From NCBI GenBank assembly GCA_002355935.1, contig AP017895.1, forward strand, positions 62,001 through 126,000: a stretch of DNA of 64,000 nucleotides, in the 5' to 3' direction. This document shows positions 36,219 to 46,103 of this stretch, piece by piece. Both the position numbers and the translations under genes were made by a program. Under the pieces are notes generated by a model. It searched no databases and had not been told where the DNA came from. It was given only the letters and a program-made list of their open reading frames with translations. This stretch comes from Rothia aeria (lineage in GTDB: Bacteria; Actinomycetota; Actinomycetes; Actinomycetales; Micrococcaceae). Each line of letters begins with the position of its first letter. Position 1 is the stretch's first letter.

Positions 36219-37520
36219 ATGTCACCCGAGCCCCGCAAACACACACCCGAAGCACCCAGCAGCAACAACCACTCCCCCGCCCAGGCAACACCCGGCAGAA
36301 ACCGGCGAGAGCCCATCACCACGCAGGCGTTCACCGCACCGGATGTCCCCACGCGCCGCAACCCCGAACACTCAGCCCCTTCCCCAACGGCGGCACGCAC
36401 AGGAGCGCTTGACCATGTACCGGCACGGCACCACCCCGTCACCCAGCCAAGTGAGGCACAAATCCGGCGGTGGCGGCGCTACCTGGCTGATGAAGAGTCG
36501 GAGGCCCGCATCTACCGCTACCTGGCCCAGCGCGCCGAAGGTAAAGACCGCGAGATTCTGATGCAGGTTGCCGAGGCTGAGAAACGCCACCAACAGCACT
36601 GGCGTGACATGCTCGGTGAACACGTTGGCAAACCCGTCCGCCCGTCGCTCTCATCCGCATTTTTACAGTTCATGGCGAAGCATTTCGGGTCGGTCTTTAT
36701 TCTGGCAATGGCGCAAATGGCCGAATCCCGCTCCCCCTACGCCGAAGACCCGGACGCCACCGAAGAAATGGCGGCTGACGAGGCTATTCACGAAGAAATT
36801 ATCCGTGCCCTAGCCACCAGCGGGCGCGAAAAACTCTCCGGCAACTTCCGCGCGGCGGTGTTCGGCGCGAACGACGGGCTGGTCTCGAATCTGGCGCTAA
36901 CGATCGGCATCACGGCCTCGGGCGCATCCAGCTCTATGGTGCTGCTTTCGGGGATTGCCGGGCTGCTCGCGGGCGCGCTTTCCATGGCGGCGGGCGAGTT
37001 CGTTTCGGTACGTTCCCAGCGCGAACTTTTGGATGCATCCCAGCCGACCCAGGTGACCCTGCGCGTGGCGGGCGACCTTGATATTGACGCGAACGAGCTT
37101 GAGCTCATCTACCGGGCGCGCGGCATGGATGAGGAGGCGGCGCATCACCGCGCGCTGGAACGTTTCGGGTACCTCGACTGCGACTGCGACCCGTCGCTGT
37201 CACACCGTGCGAATGAGGACGGCGAGGAAGAGAATGTAGCACTGGGTACGGATATTGGTGCGGCGGCGGCATCGTTTAGCTTCTTCGCATCCGGGGCGCT
37301 CGTGCCGATTCTGCCCTATATTTTCGGGCTTTCCGGCCTCTGGGCGATGCTGCTTTCGCTCCTGTTCGTCACCATGGCGCTGGGTTTCACCGGCGGTATT
37401 GTGGGCCTGCTCTCGGGGTCTTCCCCGATGCGCCGCGGGCTGCGCCAAATCCTCATCGGACTGGGCGCGGCGGGCATCACCTACCTGCTGGGCCTAGCCT
37501 TCGGCACCACACTGGGGTAG
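36219..37520 (+). CDS. ferritin-like/VIT1 membrane iron transporter (MbfA type)
   Basis: 433 residues. About 80 N-terminal residues are low-complexity and Pro/His-rich. A ferritin-like (erythrin) domain spans about 85-205: RRWRRYLADEESEARIYRYL, EAEKRHQQHWRDMLGEH and ADEAIHEEI give Glu/His pairs spaced as a di-iron site. The VIT1/CCC1 part follows: AAVFGANDGLVSNLALTIGI, a Met/Gly-rich LSMAAGEFVSVRSQRELLD, and three C-terminal helices. In relatives, MbfA exports iron and protects against peroxide. GAGGAAG precedes the start by seven bases. Adjacent to dps. Confidence 0.88.
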   Translation: MSPEPRKHTPEAPSSNNHSPAQATPGRNRREPITTQAFTAPDVPTRRNPEHSAPSPTAARTGALDHVPARHHPVTQPSEAQIRRWRRYLADEESEARIYRYLAQRAEGKDREILMQVAEAEKRHQQHWRDMLGEHVGKPVRPSLSSAFLQFMAKHFGSVFILAMAQMAESRSPYAEDPDATEEMAADEAIHEEIIRALATSGREKLSGNFRAAVFGANDGLVSNLALTIGITASGASSSMVLLSGIAGLLAGALSMAAGEFVSVRSQRELLDASQPTQVTLRVAGDLDIDANELELIYRARGMDEEAAHHRALERFGYLDCDCDPSLSHRANEDGEEENVALGTDIGAAAASFSFFASGALVPILPYIFGLSGLWAMLLSLLFVTMALGFTGGIVGLLSGSSPMRRGLRQILIGLGAAGITYLLGLAFGTTLG

Positions 37521-37889
37521 GTCTATTCCGTTCCATACTTTCTCTACGCCAGCGGCTTTGCCCCTTTGCAATACACGAAATGCCACGCATATGACGTGGC
37601 ATCCGGAACTGGCGCATCCAAGCAGTCTTTCAGCTTTAGCTACTTGCATATCAGGTCATCGGCTATACAGCATTGCGCAAAGAGTAATCATAATGGAGAG
37701 ACTGGTTCTTTGTTTTATGCTCCCTCGCAAGCCCAATCGAAAAACTCCTGCCATTGACGCTCTCCCGATAGTGGAGGGCCGTTGACAGGAGCGAGTTAGT
37801 ACTTTGATTATATACGAGACCCCCGGCGGCGCGAGCGTAATGGCTCGCACCGCCGGGGGTCTTATTAGCTGCCCTACCCGGGCGGAATG
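37521..37889. other. intergenic gap between mbfA-like gene and sucD
   Basis: No supportable gene; short open frames lack coding character. Contains the sucD terminator at 37818-37861. Confidence 0.5.
37818..37861 (-). terminator. hairpin terminator of sucCD
   Basis: Arms GACCCCCGGCGGCGCGAGC (37818-37836) and GCTCGCACCGCCGGGGGTC (37843-37861), one mismatch, about 30 bases past the sucD stop. Confidence 0.8.
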
Positions 37890-38807
37890 CTACTTGTTCG
37901 CGAAGATTTCGCGCATCAGATTAGCGGCCTCGGAAGGGGTCTTGCCGACCTTCACGCCAGCAGCCTCCAGAGCTTCTTTCTTCGCCTGAGCGGTACCCGA
38001 AGAACCCGAAACGATCGCACCCGCGTGGCCCATAGTCTTGCCCTCAGGAGCGGTAAAGCCAGCCACGTAACCGACCACGGGCTTGGTGACGTTCGCCTTG
38101 ATGTACTCAGCGGCACGCTCCTCCGCGTCGCCACCAATCTCACCAATCATCACGATACCCTCGGTCTCCGGGTCAGCCTCGAAAGCCTCCAGAGCATCAA
38201 TATGGGTGGTGCCGATAATCGGGTCGCCGCCAATACCGATAGCGGTGGTGAACCCAATGTCGGCGAGCTCGAACATCATCTGGTAGGTGAGGGTACCCGA
38301 CTTGGAGACAAGACCGATCTTGCCCTTACCGGTAATATTCGCCGGAGTAATACCGACCAGGCACTCCTCAGGGGTGATAATACCGGGGCAGTTCGGCCCG
38401 ATAATGCGGGTAATCTGTTTGCCGTTCTCGTCCACCGAGGCTTTCGCGGCAGCCCAGAACTCAGCGGTATCCTGCACAGGCACGCCCTCGGTAATGACGA
38501 CGACCAGACCGATCTTAGCCTCAATAGCCTCCAGCACAGCGGCCTTGGTGAAGGCGGGCGGCACGAAAACAATCGAAACGTCCGCACCGGTTTCGGCAAT
38601 AGCCTCGGCAACAGTACCGAAGACTTTCAGCTCAACATCGGAGCCGTCCTTTGCCTTGTGGGTAACGGTGGTGCCAGCCTTGCGGGCATTCACGCCGCCC
38701 ACAATGTTTGTGCCGGCTGCGAGCATACGAGCGGTGTGCTTGGTGCCTTCGCCGCCGGTGATGCCCTGAACGATGACCTTAGAGTCTTTGTTCACAAAGA
38801 TAGACAT
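37890..38807 (-). CDS. sucD: succinate-CoA ligase, alpha subunit
   Basis: TCA-cycle enzyme subunit that binds CoA and carries the phosphohistidine. 305 residues. [20 protein letters not shown] and [14 protein letters not shown] form the CoA-binding Rossmann part; [20 protein letters not shown] and [20 protein letters not shown] are signatures; the active-site His is in [19 protein letters not shown]. Lies 29 bases after sucC in the same operon. Ends at a strong hairpin. Confidence 0.96.
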   Translation of the reverse strand: MSIFVNKDSKVIVQGITGGEGTKHTARMLAAGTNIVGGVNARKAGTTVTHKAKDGSDVELKVFGTVAEAIAETGADVSIVFVPPAFTKAAVLEAIEAKIGLVVVITEGVPVQDTAEFWAAAKASVDENGKQITRIIGPNCPGIITPEECLVGITPANITGKGKIGLVSKSGTLTYQMMFELADIGFTTAIGIGGDPIIGTTHIDALEAFEADPETEGIVMIGEIGGDAEERAAEYIKANVTKPVVGYVAGFTAPEGKTMGHAGAIVSGSSGTAQAKKEALEAAGVKVGKTPSEAANLMREIFANK

Positions 38808-38836
38808 AGTTTTTCCTATAAATCCTTCGGTGGCGA

Positions 38837-40003
38837 TTACGCCTTGTTAGCGAGCTCTGCTGCCTTATCGGCGCCTGAATCCATGGTGGTTGCCTGCACC
38901 ACGAGCGGGTGGTTTGCCTCAGAGAGGATGCGGCGGCCTTCCTCCACGTTGTTGCCGTCCAGCCGCACCACAAGCGGCTTAGTTGCGGAATCGCCCAGAA
39001 TCTCAAGCGCCTTCACGATGCCCTCAGCCACGGCATCGCACGAGGTGATACCGCCGAAGACGTTCACGAAAACGCTCTTAACCTGCTCATCGCCCAGAAT
39101 AATCTCAAGGCCCGCAGCCATAACCTCAGCGGATGCGCCGCCACCGATATCGAGGAAGTTGGCGGGCTTCACATTGCCGTGCTTTTCGCCAGCGTATGCC
39201 ACCACATCCAGGGTGGACATCACCAGACCGGCGCCGTTGCCGACAACGCCAACTTCGCCATCGAGCTTCACATAGTTCAGGTCGTGCTGCTTAGCCTTAG
39301 CTTCCAGCGGGTTTTCAGCGGATTTATCGACAAGCGCCACGTGATCGGGCTGGCGGAATTCCGCGTTATCGTCGAGAGAGACCTTGCCGTCAAGAGCCAG
39401 AATATCGCCTTCGGGGGTCTGCACGAGGGGGTTAACCTCAACGAGGGTTGCGTCTTCCTTCTTGAAGACACCGCCCAGCTTCGCGAGAACCTCAACCACC
39501 TTGGGCTGCAGTTCAGCGGAGAACCCGGCGGCCTCAACGATCTCCTGCGCCTTAGCGGAGTCGATACCCACCAGCGGGTCCACCTCAACCTTAGCGAGAG
39601 CCTCGGGACGTTCAGCGGCGAGCTGCTCAATTTCCATGCCGCCTTCGACCGAGCACATGGCAAGGTACGAGCGGTTTGCGCGGTCAAGCAGAATCGAGAA
39701 ATAGTATTCTTCAGCAATGTCAGCACCCTGTGCAACCAGCACGCGGTGAACGGTGTGACCCTTGATATCCATACCAAGAATCTGCTGAGCGTGCTCGTAT
39801 GCCTCATCAGGGTTTTTAGCGAGCTTCACGCCGCCGGCCTTACCGCGGCCGCCGGTCTTAACCTGAGCCTTAATGACGGTCAGGCCGCCGATTTCCTCAG
39901 CTGCTGCCTTTGCTTCTTCGGGAGTGGTCGCAACAATGCCCTTGAGCACGGGTACACCGTGCTTTGCGAAGAGATCGCGCGCCTGGTATTCGAAAAGGTC
40001 CAC
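38837..40003 (-). CDS. sucC: succinate-CoA ligase [ADP-forming], beta subunit
   Basis: ATP-grasp subunit of succinyl-CoA synthetase. 388 residues. [20 protein letters not shown] at the start, [20 protein letters not shown] (nucleotide lysine and Gly-rich loop), [20 protein letters not shown] (metal site) and [34 protein letters not shown]. Upstream of sucD and probably cotranscribed. The promoter region lies in 40004-40225. Confidence 0.96.
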   Translation of the reverse strand: MDLFEYQARDLFAKHGVPVLKGIVATTPEEAKAAAEEIGGLTVIKAQVKTGGRGKAGGVKLAKNPDEAYEHAQQILGMDIKGHTVHRVLVAQGADIAEEYYFSILLDRANRSYLAMCSVEGGMEIEQLAAERPEALAKVEVDPLVGIDSAKAQEIVEAAGFSAELQPKVVEVLAKLGGVFKKEDATLVEVNPLVQTPEGDILALDGKVSLDDNAEFRQPDHVALVDKSAENPLEAKAKQHDLNYVKLDGEVGVVGNGAGLVMSTLDVVAYAGEKHGNVKPANFLDIGGGASAEVMAAGLEIILGDEQVKSVFVNVFGGITSCDAVAEGIVKALEILGDSATKPLVVRLDGNNVEEGRRILSEANHPLVVQATTMDSGADKAAELANKA

Positions 40004-40225
40004 AGGTGTCCTTCTTCGTCGAAGTGGTGCCGCCGTTTTAGGGTGCGGCGGCTTGGTCTGGTGAGTTACTATTCGACGTGTTTTACGCCCCTGAGAGGGC
40101 GCGCTGTCACGCTCTAAATTTCTCTCGGTTCTACTCTATCGGATATTTGGTTGAGGGTGTACTTATCAGACAACACACACGCTATTTTTGTAATGGGCAT
40201 CACTCTTCGGTGTGTTGGGTTTTGG

Positions 40226-43096
40226 CTAGACCTTCTCAACCGGTGCGTACCGCAGCAGCAGACGCTTCTCCTCGGAGGCAAAACGCACCTTCGCCACGGT
40301 CTTATCGCCAGTACCTTCCAGGGCAAGAACCCGGCCCTCGCCAAAGGATTTATGCCGCACCGTATCGCCCACCTTCAGCTGCGGAATTTCCTTGCCTTGA
40401 TGCACCCGCGAGCGGTTACGCACCGCTCCGGATGCGCTGGCTGCGGCCGCCAACCCGTAGCTTGCCGAACCATTGACCTCAGCGGTTGATGGTTCACGGT
40501 TCGCCCGGGAGCGAGAGTCCTCGTATCCCGTGCCATAGCCGCCCGCGCTGCCCCCGTCAAAACCGTGCCCATCAGCATTGCGCCCACCGCCGGAGCTGTA
40601 TCCGCTCGCCCCGCGGTAGCCGCCCTGCCCGTAGCCTCCATACCCGCTGGCACCGTTGGCGTATGCCCCCATCCCGGAGGCACCAAACCCGGCAAAACCG
40701 CCCAGGCGGCGCCACTCGATCAGCTCCTCGGGAATCTCTTCCAGGAAGGGTGAGGGCGGGTTGAACTGGCTCTTGCCCCACATTGTGCGGGTCTCGGAGC
40801 GGGTGATGTAGAGCCGCTGCATCGCGCGCGTGAGCCCCACATAGGCAAGGCGGCGTTCCTCGCTCATCTCACCCTCGTCGGTCAGCGCCCGCTGATGCGG
40901 AAACAGCCCGTGTTCCAGCCCGGTCAGGAAAACAACCGGGAACTCCAGGCCTTTAGCGGTGTGCAGGGTCATCAGGGTAATCATGCCCTGCGCCTTCGCC
41001 TCTGCGGCCTCGGCGGCAATCTGCTCGGCGGACGGGGTCTGACCGTCGGCGGAGGCACCCCGGGACGGAATCGAGTCGGCATCTGCCACCAGCGAGACAT
41101 GCTCTAAAAACTGTTCTAAGTCCGCGCCGGGGTTCTCCGCCTCAAACTCGACCATCGCATCCAGCAGCTCCGAGAGGTTTTCCACCCGGGATTCGTCCTG
41201 AATATCCTTAGATTCGCGCAGGGCGGCGAGATAGCCGGACTGTTCGAGCACCGCTTCTAGGGTTGTGGCGGCTGATTCGGTGCGCGCAATCTGGGCGAGG
41301 TCGTCCATGAGCTTGACGAACTGAGCATACTTTTTCACGGCGGCAGCGCCCAAACCCGGCACGCTCCCCGGCTCGGCGGCAGCGGCACGGGCGGCGGCGA
41401 AGAAAGAAATTCGCTGTGCTGAAGCATAATCGGCAACCACGGTCTCAGATTTCGCACCGATACCGCGTTTAGGTTCGTTGAGAATACGCCGCACGCTCAC
41501 GTCGTCGTCCGGGTTTGAGAGGGCGCGCAGGTAGGCGAGCGCATCTTTAATTTCTTTGCGCTCGTAGAACCGGGTGCCGCCGACCACGCGGTACGGCAGT
41601 CCGGCGCGCATCAGGAGTTCTTCGAGGGCCCGGGATTGAGCGTTGGTGCGGTAGAAAATCGCCACATCCGAGGGTTTGATGCCGTGTTCATCGGCAAGCC
41701 GGTCTATTTCTTGGGCGATATAGCGTGCCTCTGCATGTTCGGATTCGGCGACGTACCCCACGATTTTGGTGCCCTCCCCCGATGCCGTCCACAGCTTCTT
41801 GGGGCGGCGGTTGGGGTTGCGTTCAATCACGGCGTTCGCGGCAGAGAGAATGTTCTGCGTGGAACGGTAGTTCTGCTCCAGCAGAATAATGTGTGCGTTG
41901 GGGTAGTCGCTCTCGAAATCCGTAATATTGCGAATGTCGGCGCCGCGGAAGGCGTAAATCGACTGGTCTGAGTCGCCCACGACGGTCAGTTCGCCGGGCG
42001 GCGGAGCATCCGGGTACGGTCCCTGCTCGCGAGTGTTTCCCTGCGGATGCGCCCCCACTAACTCCCGCACGAGCGCGTACTGGGCGTGGTTGGTATCTTG
42101 GTATTCGTCCACCAGAATATGCCGGAACTTACGGCGATAATAGTTTGCGATTTCGGGGAACTTCTTGAGCAAAAACACGGTTTTGCCAATGAGGTCGTCA
42201 AAGTCGAGGGAGTTCGCGGCGCGAAGGCGCTGGGTGTAGATGGTGTAAATCTGTGCGATAGTCTTTTCCCACGGGTTATTCGCGGCCGCCGCACTGTATT
42301 CTTCGGCGCTCACCAGCTCGTTTTTGAGGGCAGAAATCCTGTGCCCTACGGCCTTGGGGGCAAACTTTTTGGTGTCCAGGTTCAGCTCTTTGATAATGAG
42401 CGTGAGCAGGCGCTGCGAATCCGCCGAATCATAGATCGTGAAGGTAGATTTGAGTCCGAGTGCCTTGGCTTCCCGGCGCAGCACGCGCACGCAGAAACTA
42501 TGGAAAGTTGAAATCCACATGTGCTGCGCACGCGGGCCGATCAGCGCTTGGATGCGCTCACGCATTTCCGCCGCGGCCTTGTTCGTGAAGGTGATGGCGA
42601 GAATCTGCCCTGGAGTCGCCCGCCCGGTTGCGAGCAGATGGGCGATGCGGTGCGTCAGCACGCGGGTTTTACCAGACCCGGCCCCGGCGACGATCAACAG
42701 GGGTGAACCGGCGTGTAAAACAGCTTCGCGCTGCCGGTCGTTAAGCCCGTCGATCAGGGTTGCGGGGTCGATAGTGCTGAGCGAATAGGTGCGCTCCCCG
42801 TAAGGGTCTTCGGGATTGTACTCACTTCCGTACCCGCCCACTCGGTAGGCGGGCGGCATGAACTCGCCGAGCGCATCCTCATGGGCGGTGACGGTTTGGG
42901 AGGTCACCGCTTCAGGGTTGAGCTCTGACATAAAAGATTCGTGAGCGAAGGGGTCTTCTTCCGGTGCGAAACTATCTTCCGGCGGAATACGGGCATCATA
43001 TTCGGGATCGTAGGGCGGCTGCGTGTTTTCGAGATCGGCAAAGAGGGTATCTGCGGCAGGATCAACGCCGGATGCGGAGTTGGTGGGTTCGCTCAT
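40226..43096 (-). CDS. pcrA: ATP-dependent DNA helicase PcrA/UvrD
   Basis: Superfamily 1A 3-to-5 helicase in repair and replication restart. 956 residues, well above the usual 720-780. About 110 extra N-terminal residues are acidic and Pro/Asp-rich. The helicase core starts LIDGLNDRQREAVLHAGSPL with Walker A VAGAGSGKTRVLT; then TFTNKAAAEMRER, ISTFHSFCVRVLR, VDEYQDTNHAQYAL (motif II), GDSDQSIYAFRGAD, LEQNYRST, TLHTAKGLEFPVVFL and YVGLTRAM. Between about residues 800 and 895 is a Gly/Tyr/Ser-rich stretch (YGGYGQGGYRGASGYSSGGG). The C-terminal Tudor-like RNA-polymerase-binding motif is kept: LKVGDTVRHKSFGEGRVLAL. Confidence 0.94.
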   Translation of the reverse strand: MSEPTNSASGVDPAADTLFADLENTQPPYDPEYDARIPPEDSFAPEEDPFAHESFMSELNPEAVTSQTVTAHEDALGEFMPPAYRVGGYGSEYNPEDPYGERTYSLSTIDPATLIDGLNDRQREAVLHAGSPLLIVAGAGSGKTRVLTHRIAHLLATGRATPGQILAITFTNKAAAEMRERIQALIGPRAQHMWISTFHSFCVRVLRREAKALGLKSTFTIYDSADSQRLLTLIIKELNLDTKKFAPKAVGHRISALKNELVSAEEYSAAAANNPWEKTIAQIYTIYTQRLRAANSLDFDDLIGKTVFLLKKFPEIANYYRRKFRHILVDEYQDTNHAQYALVRELVGAHPQGNTREQGPYPDAPPPGELTVVGDSDQSIYAFRGADIRNITDFESDYPNAHIILLEQNYRSTQNILSAANAVIERNPNRRPKKLWTASGEGTKIVGYVAESEHAEARYIAQEIDRLADEHGIKPSDVAIFYRTNAQSRALEELLMRAGLPYRVVGGTRFYERKEIKDALAYLRALSNPDDDVSVRRILNEPKRGIGAKSETVVADYASAQRISFFAAARAAAAEPGSVPGLGAAAVKKYAQFVKLMDDLAQIARTESAATTLEAVLEQSGYLAALRESKDIQDESRVENLSELLDAMVEFEAENPGADLEQFLEHVSLVADADSIPSRGASADGQTPSAEQIAAEAAEAKAQGMITLMTLHTAKGLEFPVVFLTGLEHGLFPHQRALTDEGEMSEERRLAYVGLTRAMQRLYITRSETRTMWGKSQFNPPSPFLEEIPEELIEWRRLGGFAGFGASGMGAYANGASGYGGYGQGGYRGASGYSSGGGRNADGHGFDGGSAGGYGTGYEDSRSRANREPSTAEVNGSASYGLAAAASASGAVRNRSRVHQGKEIPQLKVGDTVRHKSFGEGRVLALEGTGDKTVAKVRFASEEKRLLLRYAPVEKV

Positions 43097-43242
43097 GATC
43101 TACCTCGCTGCCTAGAATACACGTTCGATATTCCATGCTACCGTATTTGCCCTCTCGCTCCCACCCATCGCGCCCGTTTGCCGCGCATAATTCGCTCTTA
43201 GCGGTACCCCACCGCGCGGTGCACCCATGTTACGATGACCGA

Positions 43243-44091
43243 ATGGATCAGGTCATCACTCCCGCTATGTGGTGCGACGGCACCGCCGACGAAGCAGCAC
43301 AGTTCTACGCCGATGTTTTCCGCGATACATCCATTGCCGAGCAGGCGCCCGGGATTGTGACGACGGTCAGCATCCACGGTTTCAGGCTCTCGCTCATCAA
43401 CGGCGGTAACCAATATGCCCCGAACCCGTCGATCAGCTGCATCCTGAACTTTGATCCGCTCTTATTCGGCGGAGAGGAACAGGCCCGAGACTACCTTGAT
43501 GAGCTCTATGAGCGGCTCAGCACCGGCGGCGTACTCATGGAGCTGGGTGAGTACCCCTTCTCCCCGCGCTACGCTTGGGTTCGTGACCGTTTCGGCATGA
43601 CCTGGCAGCTCATGCTCACCGACCCGGACGGCGATCCGCGCCCCTTTGTTATCCCATCCTTCATGTTCGGCGGTACTAATCACGCTAATGCCGAGGAAGC
43701 CACAGACGCTTGGATCGCCCTGTTTGATAACGCCCGCCGCGGTGCTCTGTACCGTTACGAGGAAGGCGGACCGCTGGATGCGGGTACGGTCATGTTCACC
43801 GACTTTACCCTGCGCGGCACCTGGATGGCAGCCACGGACTCTGGGACCTTCCACGATTTCACCTTCACGCCCGGAGTCTCCATCATCGTCTCCTGCCGCG
43901 ACCAAGAAGAGATCGACCGCTACTGGGCGGGGCTCTCCGCCGTACCCGAGGCCGAGCGCTGCGGCTGGTGCGTCGACCGCTGGGGTGTCTCGTGGCAGGT
44001 CGTCCCCCACAACATCGCCGAACTCATGGCCAACGCCACCACACGCGATAAGATCCTGCACATGGGCAAGATCGACCTGACTAAGCTGTAA
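43243..44091 (+). CDS. two-domain VOC/PhnB-like protein
   Basis: 282 residues containing two glyoxalase-fold units of the PhnB (3-demethylubiquinone-like) type. The first (1-125): MDQVITPAMWCDGTADEAAQ, FRLSLINGGNQY, SPRYAWVRDRFGMTWQL. The second (130-282): GGTNHANAEEATDAWIALFD, ERCGWCVDRWGVSWQVVPHN. WxxDRFGxxW-type motifs in both halves mark the family. No enzyme activity can be named; many members are antibiotic- or metal-binding or of unknown role. Start 43243 replaces a longer frame from 43135 because the protein family begins with MDQVITP-like residues. Divergent from pcrA. Confidence 0.82.
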   Translation: MDQVITPAMWCDGTADEAAQFYADVFRDTSIAEQAPGIVTTVSIHGFRLSLINGGNQYAPNPSISCILNFDPLLFGGEEQARDYLDELYERLSTGGVLMELGEYPFSPRYAWVRDRFGMTWQLMLTDPDGDPRPFVIPSFMFGGTNHANAEEATDAWIALFDNARRGALYRYEEGGPLDAGTVMFTDFTLRGTWMAATDSGTFHDFTFTPGVSIIVSCRDQEEIDRYWAGLSAVPEAERCGWCVDRWGVSWQVVPHNIAELMANATTRDKILHMGKIDLTKL

Positions 44092-44242
44092 CCCACTGCA
44101 CCACGACCCTCCTGATATAGGGGTATCAGTAAATAAGCAGTATCGCGCGGCAGAAGATCAAGAAGCCTGCCCCGTATATATACTCCACAGCTTTCTTTTG
44201 GTAAAGGCCCCACGCTGACGCACCCAACCGCTCTGCGCAATA

Positions 44243-44940
44243 ATGGAAGGTATGGGTCTATCACAAGGTCAGAAGAGGCGCCGCTACGGCACGAACACGA
44301 AGGCCGCTCACACTCCAGGGGCGGCACCCCCGACCCGCAGCATAGCGAAACCCGTGAGCTTCGGCAGTTTATGGAGGAACGCGCTGCCCACGATCAAGCG
44401 ACCGGGCGGGGTTCACGTGTTTTCCTCCACGTTGCGGTCGCTATTTCCCTGCTCATGGGCGTGTACCTTTTCGCGTGGGTGCTTCCCGGCTACGGCAGGC
44501 TGGCGGGTGCCCCCGTTCCCGAGCTGTCACTGGCCCTGAGTACGGATGCGCTGGGGTCGTTCGCGCACGGGCTGTCCTCCTCCTCAGCGGGTGACGCCCT
44601 GGGGCCTTACACGTATGCGCACCGTTCAGTGGGTTTGGCGTTTGCAGTGTTTTTCGGGTTGTCTGTGGCGGGCCTGTCGTGGGCGGCGACGGCGAAAAAG
44701 CCGCTTCGGGTGTTATTGACGGCGCTTCCACTGGTGTACAGTGCGGTGTTTACGGCCACAATTTTTGCGGTGGACGCATCATTGGCTGACCCAGCGCATC
44801 AGCCGGGTGCACTTGTGGTGCTTCTGCCTCTGGGCTGGGCCCTTCTGGTGCTCTCGCTTCTGAGCCTGGCATACCGTGGTGTGCGGGCGTTCAAACGGGC
44901 GGTTGCTGCTTTTATTGCGGGTGGGCCGCCCACCGAGTAG
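44243..44940 (+). CDS. hypothetical four-helix membrane protein, probable frameshift
   Basis: The N-terminal part from 44243 (MGLSQGQKRRRYGTNTKAAH) is basic and polar; the main part from the in-frame Met at 44371 has helices near VFLHVAVAISLLMGVYLFAW, VGLAFAVFFGLSVAGLSWAA, VLLTALPLVYSAVFTATIFA and VVLLPLGWALLVLSLLSLAY. Adding one C to the run at 44327-44331 joins them through DPQHSETRELRQFMEERAAH, giving about 230 residues. If the break is real, the gene starts at 44371 with 189 residues. No family recognised. Stands alone. Confidence 0.6.
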
Positions 44941-45069
44941 CGCCGCATCTCCTTCCAGCCTGTACAAGGCAGTAGAATTTACGTCCGACACGCTGCTGGA
45001 AGGCAGCCGCCATCCGCGGAACAACCAATCCCCTGTCCGCACCCGGTAATCGTTTGGGCCGAAGCCACA

Positions 45070-45810
45070 TTACTCTTTGCGGCGGTTATCGTGTGAGCTA
45101 ATCTCCCACGCCCCGTTCACATACTGCGCGGATACCAGACCAATAAACTCTTCTGCTACAACGGATCCTTTACCGCTCTTGGGGTAGATTACCCGGCCGT
45201 CTTCCACCTCAAACTTGCCGTATGTAATCTTGAAAGTACGGGACCACAGATACCGGTCGTCTTCTAGTAACGGTTGCGGCTCGGTAATCTCGTATTCAAT
45301 GGTGACATTATCCGGCCAGTAGTTGCCTTCACGGATTTTCTTAAGCCGCACCTTCTCAAGCCCTTTGTAGTTGTCGCGTTCCGACTCTGATAGGGCGCTC
45401 TCCTCCGCCAGGGAGTAGTCCCCAGTGTTGTAGGCGTACTGGGTGGCTGCCGCCGCAAACACGACACTCAGGTAGAGACCTTTCAAAGATTTATCGTTGG
45501 CATCCTCCGGTTTCTTAGGCCGGGGCACGTTTCGCGCCGCATGTTCCTCCGTGGCAGGTTCGTAGGTGCCCGACTTCTTATACTCTAAAACGGACTCGAA
45601 GTTAATCTTTCCCTTATAGTCGCCGCTCATATCTATATCGGTCTGCGCGGTAGCAGACGATGCGGACGGGCTAGTCTCTGAGGGTTCGTTTGATGAGGAA
45701 GATGACCCTTTTGAAACGGAACGGTTGGCATCGCATGCCGCCAGTACAAAGGCACCAGCGCTTGCGCCTAGTACGCCCAATGCTGCACGACGGTTAAAAA
45801 TGGAAGACAT
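45070..45810 (-). CDS. DUF6318 family lipoprotein (copy 1)
   Basis: 246-residue exported protein. The signal peptide has a twin arginine (NRRAALGVLGASAGAFVLAA) directly before lipobox Cys, so Tat export with lipid anchoring is likely. A Ser-rich linker follows, then a globular domain with ATEEHAARNVPRPKKPEDAN, SLKGLYLSVVFAAAATQYAY and VSAQYVNGAWEISSHDNRR, where the last part resembles an NTF2-like sheet. AGGAG lies eight bases before ATG 45810. Homologous to the next gene; role unknown. Confidence 0.82.
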   Translation of the reverse strand: MSSIFNRRAALGVLGASAGAFVLAACDANRSVSKGSSSSSNEPSETSPSASSATAQTDIDMSGDYKGKINFESVLEYKKSGTYEPATEEHAARNVPRPKKPEDANDKSLKGLYLSVVFAAAATQYAYNTGDYSLAEESALSESERDNYKGLEKVRLKKIREGNYWPDNVTIEYEITEPQPLLEDDRYLWSRTFKITYGKFEVEDGRVIYPKSGKGSVVAEEFIGLVSAQYVNGAWEISSHDNRRKE

Positions 45811-45920
45811 TATTACTCTCCTCTCTGAGCCTAACAATAAACCATTAACTTTAAAGCTCAGCAGTAACCTTCATGTTCTCAAGGTTCTACCTGCTGTCCC
45901 GCCCAGGCCCTCAGGCGAAA

Positions 45921-45962
45921 CCGCCCGGTGCAGCCTCCGCTATGAGAGACCACACCGGGCGG
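45921..45962 (-). terminator. stem-loop between the DUF6318 genes
   Basis: Arms CCGCCCGGTG (45921-45930) and CACCGGGCGG (45953-45962), 22-nt loop. Probable terminator of the upstream copy. Confidence 0.5.
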
Positions 45963-46103
45963 ATACCGCACCTCAACACATGGCGGGCATTCAGCACCTG
46001 CCCTAGAAGAGAAGTCTTTGACAGACCTAAGCCACCGGCAGTATGCCCTGCTGTAGCGGTGCCGTTAAAGCTTTCCTCTTCCATGGTTGAGGAGGATAGG
46101 CGC

